NCBI RefSeq assembly: GCF_029960115.1
Contig: NZ_JASCOZ010000014.1
Location: 1-47,624 of the forward strand
Reading direction: 5' to 3'
DNA length: 47,624 nt
Source of the DNA: Stenotrophomonas sp. PS02289
GTDB lineage: Bacteria > Pseudomonadota > Gammaproteobacteria > Xanthomonadales > Xanthomonadaceae
A model generated the notes under the pieces. It saw only the letters and a program-made list of their open reading frames with translations, was not told where the DNA came from and did no database searches. The position numbers were made by a program, and so were the translations under genes. Shown piece by piece: positions 25,521 to 33,322 of this stretch; positions within the stretch are counted from its first letter, which is position 1, and every line of letters starts with the position of its first letter.

Positions 25521-26208
25521 GTTCGCACAGCCGGTAGCCGGATCCGGACACCGTATGCAGCAGCGGCACCTCGCCATCGGTCTCAATGGCTCGGCGCAGC
25601 ACATACATGTGGGAGCGCAGCAGGTCGGTGCCGGGTACGGCGTCGCCCCAGGCGGCATTCTCGAGACGGTCGCGACTGACTACCTGCGGACTCTCACGCA
25701 TCAGCAGTTCAAGCAGGCGGCGCCCGGTACGGGTCAGGGTCACCGGGCGGCCGGCGCGATGCGCCTGCAGGGTGCCTAGGTCAAACTCCAGATCGGCCAC
25801 CTGCAGTATGTTGGCCGGCGTGACAATCTGCCGCCGGCGCGCCACCAGCGACCGCAGCCGCACTTCGATCTCCGGCAGGGCCACCGGCTTGACCAGATAG
25901 TCGTCCAGGCCCGATTCAAATCCGTCGATCTTGTCCGCCACCTGGTCCCGCGCGGTGAGCATGATGACCGGCACCAGGCTTTTGGCCTCGCCACGCAGGC
26001 GGCGCAGCACGCTCAGGCCGTCCATGCGCGGCAGATTCCAGTCCAGCACGATGGCGTCGTAGCTGTTGCTGGCGGCCAGATGCAGGCCGGAGACGCCGTC
26101 GGGCGCGGCGTCCAGGCGATGACCGCAGGCCTCCAGATAGTCGTAGAGGTTCGCCGCCAGTTGGGCGTTGTCTTCAATGATGAGGATCGAAAGCGCTGTA
26201 GACGTCAT
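25513..26208 (-). CDS. OmpR/PhoB-family response regulator
   Basis: 231 residues. Receiver domain with acidic pocket (IIEDN), phosphoacceptor D56 in VLDWNLPRMDG, conserved Thr in IMLTARD and Lys in YLVKP; a winged-helix DNA-binding domain at about 140-231 ends GSGYRLCERD. Its start overlaps the upstream hydroxylase gene by 4 bp. It should bind tandem direct repeats with 11-bp period; such boxes (two ATGTCG) lie before mipA and before this operon. Confidence 0.95.
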   Translation of the reverse strand: MTSTALSILIIEDNAQLAANLYDYLEACGHRLDAAPDGVSGLHLAASNSYDAIVLDWNLPRMDGLSVLRRLRGEAKSLVPVIMLTARDQVADKIDGFESGLDDYLVKPVALPEIEVRLRSLVARRRQIVTPANILQVADLEFDLGTLQAHRAGRPVTLTRTGRRLLELLMRESPQVVSRDRLENAAWGDAVPGTDLLRSHMYVLRRAIETDGEVPLLHTVSGSGYRLCERD

Positions 26209-27221
26209 GGCAGAAGAGACCGCATCCCATCAGAAGTGTGGCCCATCAGCACCAGCAGGGAATGCAGGCACTCTAGCACGGCAAAAACCGTGCTTGCGGC
26301 GAGCGCCAGCAGGCCGGCGTTGAGGGTGAGCTTGAGGGCCTTGTACAGCCCGCGGTGGCGCTCCTTCAGGCGCAGGCCACGGGCCCGCACCGGCCCCAGC
26401 ACGCCGAACAGCCAGCTGATCGGCCCCTGCCGGTCTTCAGGCGTGTTGGGCACGGTCATGCCGCGCGCCAACCCGGCATACAGGCGATTGAAGAGGCGGC
26501 CGGGCCATGCCATCGGGCGCTCCACGTCACACATCAGAATCACGCGCACGGCATCAGTGTTGTTCTTGACGTAGTGCGGATAGGTTTCGTCGAACACGAA
26601 ATCCTGTCCATTGCGCCAGGCGATCGGATGGCCGTCCACGCAGATGAAACAGTCGTCGGACTCCGGAGTATCCAGCCCCAGGTGATAGCGCAGCGAGCAG
26701 GCCAGCGGATCGGAATGCAGGCTGAGCTCCGAGCCCGGTGGAAGCACCGAGAACATCGCCGCGCGCACGCCCGGGATGCCCTCCACCAGCCGCACCGTGG
26801 ACGGGCACAGGCGCTCGGCCGATGCGTGCGCGGGCCCATACCAGGTCAGGTAGAAGCGACGCCAGCCGCGCTTGTGGAAGGTGCGGAACCCCACGTCGTC
26901 ATGCCCTGCCGTGCCCGGTGCAGAGGCAGCCTCGATGTCGCCGGAGGCGTGCAGGGCCATCGCCTCGTCGCGGATGCGACGCCAGTTGCGGCGCAGGCGA
27001 TGGATGCCATCGAGGTAGTGCGGTTCCACCACCGGCCGCCTTGCCTCGCGTTTCGTGGCCAGATACAGCAGGCAGTTGAACGGCGCGAACAGCGGCCAGC
27101 TTTTGCGCAGGTACTGGCCGAAGCCTGCGTAGCGGACCTGGCCGCGATACCGATACACGTACACCACCGCGACCACGGCATACACCAGCAGCGCGATCAT
27201 GATCCAAAGCGCAGCGCTCAT
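26205..27221 (-). CDS. Aspartyl/asparaginyl beta-hydroxylase family, LpxO-like lipid A hydroxylase
   Basis: 338 residues. An N-terminal membrane anchor (about residues 5-25) and a second segment near 305-325 frame a 2-oxoglutarate/Fe(II) dioxygenase domain: HSDP with H169 and D171, the later H216 in ETYPHYVKN, and R226 in DAVRVILM for co-substrate binding. LpxO adds a 2-hydroxyl to a lipid A acyl chain, raising resistance to cationic peptides; LpxO is about 300 residues, similar to this. The gene overlaps its neighbours on both sides (ATGA), so it is made together with the RND pump and the two-component system. Confidence 0.8.
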   Translation of the reverse strand: MSAALWIMIALLVYAVVAVVYVYRYRGQVRYAGFGQYLRKSWPLFAPFNCLLYLATKREARRPVVEPHYLDGIHRLRRNWRRIRDEAMALHASGDIEAASAPGTAGHDDVGFRTFHKRGWRRFYLTWYGPAHASAERLCPSTVRLVEGIPGVRAAMFSVLPPGSELSLHSDPLACSLRYHLGLDTPESDDCFICVDGHPIAWRNGQDFVFDETYPHYVKNNTDAVRVILMCDVERPMAWPGRLFNRLYAGLARGMTVPNTPEDRQGPISWLFGVLGPVRARGLRLKERHRGLYKALKLTLNAGLLALAASTVFAVLECLHSLLVLMGHTSDGMRSLLP

Positions 27222-30200
27222 GTCGACACCTCCGCCGCAACGGCGGGCTGCCCCGGCCGCTGGGCCCACCTGCGAAGCCACTGCACGGCGTCGTCCATCA
27301 GGCAGTACGCCACCGGCACCACCAGCAGGCACAGCACGGTGGAGCTGAGCAGCCCGCCCATCACCACAACGCCCATCGGCGCGCGGAAGCTGGGGTCTGC
27401 CCCCCAACCCAGTGCGACCGGCAGCATGCCCGCCCCCATTGCCAGCGTGGTCATGACGATCGGACGTGCGCGCTTGCGGCAGGCATCGATCACCGCCTGC
27501 CTGCGCGGCAGGCCGTGGTCGCGGCGGGCGATGACGATGTAGTCCACCAGCAGGATGGCGTTCTTGGTGGTGATGCCCATCAACATGATCAGGCCGATCA
27601 TCGACGGCATCGACAGCGTCTGCCCGGCGATCCACAGCGCCAGGAACGCGCCCGGCAAGGAGAGGCACAAGGCGACCAGCACGGTGAGCGGCTGCGCGAA
27701 GTCCTTCAACAACAGCACCAGCAGCATGTACACGCACAGCACGCCGGTGCCCATCGCCAGCGCAAACCCAGCCACCAGCTCGCCCATCACTTCAGCGTCG
27801 CCTGCAGCGGCGTGCTGGATGCCCCGCGGCAGCTGCGTCAGGCTGGGCAACGCCATTGCCTGACGCTCCACCTCGCCCAGTGGCTGCCCGTTCAGTGCGA
27901 CCTGCAGAGTGACATTGCGCTGGCGGTCGTAGCGGGTCAGCTCGGCCGGACCACTGCGCAGCTCCAGCTGCGCGACGCTTTCCAGCGGCACTGCCCCGCG
28001 CGCGCCGGGCACGGGCAGGCGACGCAGTGTGTCGAGGTCATCGCGGGCACTGTGCTGCAGCCGCACCACCACCGGCACCTGTCGGCTGCTCAGGTTGAGC
28101 TTGGCCAGGTCCTGGCGATAGTCGCCCTGGGTCGCCACGCGCAAGGTATCGGCGATGGACTGCGCATTGACACCCAGATCGGCCGCCCGTGCGAAGTCGG
28201 GACGGACCACCAGTTCCGGCCGCTCCAGCGCTGCCGACGAGACCACGGTGCCAATGCCGGGAATGCCGCGCAGTTCGCGTTCCACGACATGGGCGTGGCG
28301 CAGCAGTGCGTCGCCGTCGTCGCCCCTCAGCACCAGTTCCAGCCCCTCACTGTCGCTGCCTACGCCTACACGTACCCCCGTCAGCCCGACCAGCGCGTCG
28401 CGGAGCTCGGCTTCGATGGCCTGGCGGGTGATGCCGTCACGTTCCGCGCGCGGCCGCAGGGTGACGGTCAGGGTGGCGATGTTGACGCTCGCAGTGGGCG
28501 CTTCGCCATCGGGATCGCCCGAGCCGCTGCCGCCGCTGCCGATGGTGCTGTAAACGGACGCCACCTGGGCGTGGCGCGCGATGAGGGTGCGTGCCTGCTC
28601 GGCCACCGCCTGTGTGTCCAGAAGGCGGCTGCCGGGTACCAGTGTCAGGCTCACCTGCACGTGATCGCCGTCATCGGCGGGCATGAACTCGCCGGGCAGC
28701 TGCGCGGCAATTGAAAGCCCCAGCGCCACCACGGCAGCGCCGGCCGCCAACGTGCGCCGCGGGTGATGCAGGCAGGCACGCACCGCGCGCAGGTACCGTA
28801 GCACCCAGCGCGGCGGCTTCGGGCGGTGCGCGGGCGCTTTCAGCAACCATGCCGCCATCGTGGGCGTCAACATGCGGGCCACCAGCAGCGAGAACAGCAC
28901 GGCGACGGCCGCGGTCCAGCCAAACTGGACGAAGTAACGCCCTACCACGCCGCCCATCAACGAGGTGGGCAGAAACACCGCCACCAGGGTCAGCGTGGTG
29001 GCCACCACGGCCAGGCCGATCTCGCTGGCGGCCTCGTCTGCGGCGCGCACTGGCGTCTTCCCCATCAACAGATGGCGCTCGATGTTCTCGATCTCGACGA
29101 TGGCATCGTCTACCAGCACGCCAATGATCAGTGACAGGGACAGCAGCGACACCGTATTGAGGGAGAACCCCATCAGCTGCATCACCGCGAACGTCGGAAT
29201 GGCGGACAGCGGTAGTGCGACGGCGGCGATCAGGGTCGCCCGCCAGTCGCGCAGGAAGACCAGCACCACGATCACCGCCAGCACGGCCCCTTCCACCAGC
29301 AACAGCATGGAACCGGTGTAGTTGTCGGCAATCGGATCGACGTTGGTCACCGCCTGCTGGAAGTGCACCTGGGGGTACTCGCGCTTCAGGTCAGCCAGCG
29401 CAGCGTGCACGCGGTCGGCAACGTCCAGCTCACTGGCGCCGCGAGCACGCAGCACATCGAACGCCACCACCGGCTGCCCGTCCAGCAGCGCGGCGGAGCG
29501 TGGCTCGGCAATGCCGTCCTCCACCTCCGCCACGTGGTCAAGCCGGACCCGGCGATCATCCGCCAGCGTCAGGTACAGCGAGGCGATCTGTGACGCCGTC
29601 TGTACCGTGGCAACAGTCCGCACCGATTGCTCCGCCCCCTCCAGGGCCACCCGCCCGCCAGAGGCTTCAAGCTGCGCCTGCCGCAACTGGCGCGACACAT
29701 CGGCCGCGCTCGCGTTGAGGCCTTGCAGCTTGGCCGCGTCCAGGGCAACCGTCACTTCTCGATCCACGCCACCCACGCGGTTGACCGCACCGACGCCGGG
29801 CGTTCCCAGCAACCGGCGGCTGACCTGGTGATCGATCAACCACGAAAGTGCTTCGGCATCCAGCGCCGCCGACTGCAGCGCGAAGGTCAGCACCGGCTGG
29901 CTGGCCAGTTCGACCTTGCTGATCACCGGGTCCTGGAGGTCGCTCGGCAGCTGCGCGCGCACGCTGCCCACGGCATTGCGCACGTCATCCATCGCCTGCT
30001 GCACCGGCACGCCGATCTCGAACTCGGCGCTGATGCTGGCCACGCTGTCGGTCAACGTGGTGTTGAGGTGCTTCAGTCCCTGCAGGTTGGCCAGTGCGTC
30101 CTCGATCCGCCGCGCAACGTCGTTTTCCAGCTGCGACGGTGACGCGCCCGGTAGTGTGGCGGTGACCGTGATGATCGGGAAATCGATATCCGGGAAGTTC

Positions 30201-30310
30201 TGCACCTTCATTGCACGGAATCCGACCACACCGGCCAGCGTCAGCAGGACAAACAGCAGGGTGACCGCCACCGGGTTGCGAATCGACCAGCTCGACAGAT
30301 TCCGGCTCAT
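27218..30310 (-). CDS. RND-family inner membrane efflux transporter (HAE1/MdtBC type)
   Basis: 1030 residues, the normal length. N-terminus MSRNLSSWSIRNPVAVTLLF is the first helix; the proton-relay Asp pair is in LIIGVLVDDAIVEIENIERH; two large periplasmic loops and the C-terminal helix block (MGITTKNAILLVDYIV; MTTLAMGAGMLPVALGWG) follow. The subgroup resembles MdtB/MdtC more than AcrB. It pumps drugs, bile acids or lipids with the adaptor encoded upstream; no outer membrane factor is in this operon. Starts 4 bp inside the adaptor gene's end. Confidence 0.9.
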   Translation of the reverse strand: MSRNLSSWSIRNPVAVTLLFVLLTLAGVVGFRAMKVQNFPDIDFPIITVTATLPGASPSQLENDVARRIEDALANLQGLKHLNTTLTDSVASISAEFEIGVPVQQAMDDVRNAVGSVRAQLPSDLQDPVISKVELASQPVLTFALQSAALDAEALSWLIDHQVSRRLLGTPGVGAVNRVGGVDREVTVALDAAKLQGLNASAADVSRQLRQAQLEASGGRVALEGAEQSVRTVATVQTASQIASLYLTLADDRRVRLDHVAEVEDGIAEPRSAALLDGQPVVAFDVLRARGASELDVADRVHAALADLKREYPQVHFQQAVTNVDPIADNYTGSMLLLVEGAVLAVIVVLVFLRDWRATLIAAVALPLSAIPTFAVMQLMGFSLNTVSLLSLSLIIGVLVDDAIVEIENIERHLLMGKTPVRAADEAASEIGLAVVATTLTLVAVFLPTSLMGGVVGRYFVQFGWTAAVAVLFSLLVARMLTPTMAAWLLKAPAHRPKPPRWVLRYLRAVRACLHHPRRTLAAGAAVVALGLSIAAQLPGEFMPADDGDHVQVSLTLVPGSRLLDTQAVAEQARTLIARHAQVASVYSTIGSGGSGSGDPDGEAPTASVNIATLTVTLRPRAERDGITRQAIEAELRDALVGLTGVRVGVGSDSEGLELVLRGDDGDALLRHAHVVERELRGIPGIGTVVSSAALERPELVVRPDFARAADLGVNAQSIADTLRVATQGDYRQDLAKLNLSSRQVPVVVRLQHSARDDLDTLRRLPVPGARGAVPLESVAQLELRSGPAELTRYDRQRNVTLQVALNGQPLGEVERQAMALPSLTQLPRGIQHAAAGDAEVMGELVAGFALAMGTGVLCVYMLLVLLLKDFAQPLTVLVALCLSLPGAFLALWIAGQTLSMPSMIGLIMLMGITTKNAILLVDYIVIARRDHGLPRRQAVIDACRKRARPIVMTTLAMGAGMLPVALGWGADPSFRAPMGVVVMGGLLSSTVLCLLVVPVAYCLMDDAVQWLRRWAQRPGQPAVAAEVST

Positions 30311-31413
30311 GGTGACGCCCCAGCGTGGCCGCGTGCATCGGCAACCCGCACCCGGTCAGCGTCATTGAGGAAGCCCAGTCCGGAGGCGATCACCGCGTCA
30401 GCAGCCTCCAAACCTTCGACGATTTCCATTCGCCCTTCGCGCTGTCGACCCACTGCCACCTTCCGCGTGGTCACAAACCCGCCCTGCCCGATCTGCATGA
30501 CGAAATGAAACCCGTCGCGCATCAGCACGGCGGTCTGCGGCAGGGTCAATGCGCTGCGCTCGCCCACCAGGATGTGTCCCTGGACGAAGTCACCCGCACG
30601 CACCGCGACGGACGCAGGCAGGTCGACGTAGACCTGGCCGCTACGTGAGCTGCCGTCGATCATCGGGCCGATGCTGCGCACCGTGCCCTGCAAGGTTCCA
30701 CCGTCGGCCAGGCGGATGTGCGCGGACTGACCCACCTGAAGCTGCTGCAGGTCGGCACTGGACACGACGGCGCGCCATTCCAGCCGGCCGTCACGGATCA
30801 GCCGGAACAGTTCCTGCCCGGCGGGGACGACGGCCCCGACCGTGGCACTGCGTGCGCTGATCACGCCCGCGCCCGATGCCCGCACCTGGGTCTGCTGGAC
30901 GCGCAGTCGTGCCTTCTGCTCGGCGGCCTGCGCCGCCTGCAGCCGGGCCCGGGACGTCAGAGCAGCCGCCTGGTACTGGCTGACCTGCTGCCGGGACATC
31001 ACCCCGGCACCGTCCAGGGCCTGTGCACGCTGGTGATTGGCGGCGGCTTCATGGGCTTCCGCGCGGGCCAGCGCCACGGCGGCGCTGGCTTCGGCGAGTT
31101 CGGCCTGCATGAGTTCCGGGCTGAAGCGCGCAAGCACCTCGCCGGGTCGGACCGTGTCGCCGACATTGACCCGCACCTCGGTCAGCAACAGACCGTTGGC
31201 TTCCGAACCGATGCTGGCCTCCTGCCATGCCGCCACCGCGCCCGTGGCGGCCACCTGCAGCGGCCAGCGTTGCAACTGCGGCTGCACCAGATTGACCGAC
31301 ATGACCGGCGCTGGCTCAGCGGCGGTTTCCGGCGGGCGCGAGTAACGCGTCCAGCCCGACGCAAGCAACGCGATAGCCACCAGGGCGACAGCAGCGATAC
31401 GGCCAGATCTCAT
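30307..31413 (-). CDS. RND periplasmic adaptor (membrane fusion) protein
   Basis: 368 residues. A membrane-anchoring N-terminal helix (AAVALVAIALLASGW), the lipoyl half-domains around GSEANGLLLTEVRVNVGDTVRPGE and GVISARSATVGAVVPAGQELF (shown as short pieces of the barrel-sandwich), a helical hairpin between, and beta-barrel/MP domains after residue 220. ATG 31413 has an AGAGGAAG upstream; a TTG at 31422 lies too close to it. It links the RND pump to an outer-membrane factor. First gene of the operon, with the tandem ATGTCG box 51 bp upstream. Confidence 0.88.
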   Translation of the reverse strand: MRSGRIAAVALVAIALLASGWTRYSRPPETAAEPAPVMSVNLVQPQLQRWPLQVAATGAVAAWQEASIGSEANGLLLTEVRVNVGDTVRPGEVLARFSPELMQAELAEASAAVALARAEAHEAAANHQRAQALDGAGVMSRQQVSQYQAAALTSRARLQAAQAAEQKARLRVQQTQVRASGAGVISARSATVGAVVPAGQELFRLIRDGRLEWRAVVSSADLQQLQVGQSAHIRLADGGTLQGTVRSIGPMIDGSSRSGQVYVDLPASVAVRAGDFVQGHILVGERSALTLPQTAVLMRDGFHFVMQIGQGGFVTTRKVAVGRQREGRMEIVEGLEAADAVIASGLGFLNDADRVRVADARGHAGASP

Positions 31414-31463
31414 GGGGTGCAACTTCCTCTTGGCAGACAGACGGCGCGGAGGATGGCGCGGGC

Positions 31464-31481
31464 ATGTCGGAGAAATGTCGC
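31464..31481. promoter_or_regulatory. Tandem response-regulator box upstream of the RND/two-component operon
   Basis: ATGTCGGAGAAATGTCGC: two ATGTCG half-sites 11 bp apart; 16 of 18 bases equal the mipA box. Starts 51 bp before the adaptor ATG and lies 110 bp before the divergent eptA-like gene, so it could serve both directions. Confidence 0.55.
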
Positions 31482-31590
31482 CGTGGGCGCGATTGCTGAA
31501 CCATCACCTGTGCATTAACGAATCGCTAGCTACCCTCCGACCGAAATCCGACCTCTCCGTTTCCAGAATCCCGGCCAACTTCGCAACTCA

Positions 31591-33309
31591 GTGGCATGGC
31601 ACGTGGCCCCTTCTGCTTCCTCATCAACGTCGGCCGTCCTTGGCAGCGCCCAAGCGACACCGGCGACAACTCCCACCACCGGGGTGTGGGGACGCTTGGG
31701 CGCATGGCATCCTTCGGTCAGTCCGGAAGCGCTTGTGGTGCTGGCGAGTGTGTTCTTCGCGGTGATAAGCAATGGTCCCTTCTGGAAGGCCGCCTACGCG
31801 CTACACCCCGGAAGCCTGCTGTTCCTGGTCGCCTTGTTTGGGGTGCTGGTTGCCGCCAACGGTCTGCTGCTGTCGCTGCTGGTGTGGCGTTGGTCGGCGA
31901 AGCCGGTGTTGACCGTGCTGCTGTTCGTGACCGCCCTTGCCGTGCACTACATGACGCGCTACGGCGTGTACATGGATGCGGACATGGTGCGCAACGTGCT
32001 GGCGACGGACGTCAAGGAATCGCGCGAGCTGATGACGCCGAGCCTGATCCTGCCGGTGCTGCTGACCGCCGTGGTGCCCACGTTGCTGCTCTGGCGCGCG
32101 CGCATCGTGCCGCGCGCCTGGACCCGCACGCTGTGGGTGCGGCCGCTCTTCATGGTCGGATTGATCGTGTTCGGCGCTACGTCCGTCATGCTGGCCTCGG
32201 CCGACGTCGCGTCGATGCTGCGCAATCACCGCGAGATCAAGTACCTGGCCACCCCGATGAACTACGTCGTCGGCCTGAAGCAGAACCTGCGCAGCAGCTC
32301 GCCCATCGCCAAAGCCCCGAAGTCCCCGATCGCCCAGGATGCCGTGGCATCGGCACGCCCGGCCGGCAGCCGCCCGCGACTACTGGTGTTCGTGGTGGGT
32401 GAAACCGTGCGTGCCCAGAACTGGGGCTTGAATGGGTATGGGCGACAGACCACCCCGGAGCTCGCACAGATCGGCGTGGTCAACTTCCCGGACATGCATT
32501 CCTGCGGCACCAGCACCGAGGTGTCGCTGCCCTGCATGTTCTCGCAGATCGGACGCCGCAACTATGACGAGAAAGCCATTCGCGGCCAGCAGTCGCTGTT
32601 GAACGTGTTTGACCGGGTCGGCATCAACACGCTCTGGCGCGACAACCAGTCTGGCTGCAAAGGCGTGTGCGAAGGCACCGCATTCGAGTCGCTGACCGAC
32701 GCCATCGACCCGTCATTGTGCAAGGACGGGCGCTGCATGGACGAGGTGCTGCTCAAGGGGCTGGATGCACAGGTAAGGGCAAAGCCAGGTGACCGCGTGG
32801 TCGTGCTGCACCAGCTGGGCAACCACGGGCCCAGCTACTTCCAGCGCTACCCGGACAGCTTCCGCAAGTTCGCCCCACCCTGCCAGAATCCCGAGCTGGG
32901 CAACTGCACCCCGCAGCAGATCGTCAACGCCTACGACAACGCGGTGCTGTACACCGACCATTTCCTGGCCCGCACGATTCATGAGCTGCAGGCCATGGAA
33001 GACTACGACACCGCGCTGGTATATGTCTCAGACCATGGTGAGTCACTGGGTGAGAAAGGCCTGTACCTGCACGGCGTGCCGTATGCCATCGCCCCGGCCG
33101 AGCAGACCTCGGTGCCGATGGTGATGTGGTTCTCGCAGCGCTTTGCCACGGCGCGCGGACTGGACACCCGTTGCCTGGCCGATCGCGCCCGGCAGCGTAC
33201 CGACCATGACGTGCTGTTCTCTTCCCTGTTGGGGCTGATGCAGGTGAAGACCCGCGCGTATGACCCCACGCAGGATGTGTTTGCGAGCTGTGTCAAGGCG
33301 AGTGCCTAG
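31591..33309 (+). CDS. eptA: Phosphoethanolamine-lipid A transferase, EptA/MCR family
   Basis: 572 residues. About five membrane helices (residues 45-205), then a periplasmic alkaline-phosphatase-like catalytic domain: E271 in VVGETVRAQNWGLNGYGR, the phosphoacceptor T309 in SCGTSTEVSLPCMFS, and DHGESLGEKGLYLHG for zinc, with paired cysteines for disulfides. It adds phosphoethanolamine to lipid A and so lowers polymyxin binding. The start is a GTG at 31591 without a clear Shine-Dalgarno; the N-terminal 40 residues before the first helix may be overlong. Divergent from the RND operon and convergent with ligD. Confidence 0.92.
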   Translation: MAWHVAPSASSSTSAVLGSAQATPATTPTTGVWGRLGAWHPSVSPEALVVLASVFFAVISNGPFWKAAYALHPGSLLFLVALFGVLVAANGLLLSLLVWRWSAKPVLTVLLFVTALAVHYMTRYGVYMDADMVRNVLATDVKESRELMTPSLILPVLLTAVVPTLLLWRARIVPRAWTRTLWVRPLFMVGLIVFGATSVMLASADVASMLRNHREIKYLATPMNYVVGLKQNLRSSSPIAKAPKSPIAQDAVASARPAGSRPRLLVFVVGETVRAQNWGLNGYGRQTTPELAQIGVVNFPDMHSCGTSTEVSLPCMFSQIGRRNYDEKAIRGQQSLLNVFDRVGINTLWRDNQSGCKGVCEGTAFESLTDAIDPSLCKDGRCMDEVLLKGLDAQVRAKPGDRVVVLHQLGNHGPSYFQRYPDSFRKFAPPCQNPELGNCTPQQIVNAYDNAVLYTDHFLARTIHELQAMEDYDTALVYVSDHGESLGEKGLYLHGVPYAIAPAEQTSVPMVMWFSQRFATARGLDTRCLADRARQRTDHDVLFSSLLGLMQVKTRAYDPTQDVFASCVKASA

Positions 33310-33322
33310 GCTGCGCGGCGGT

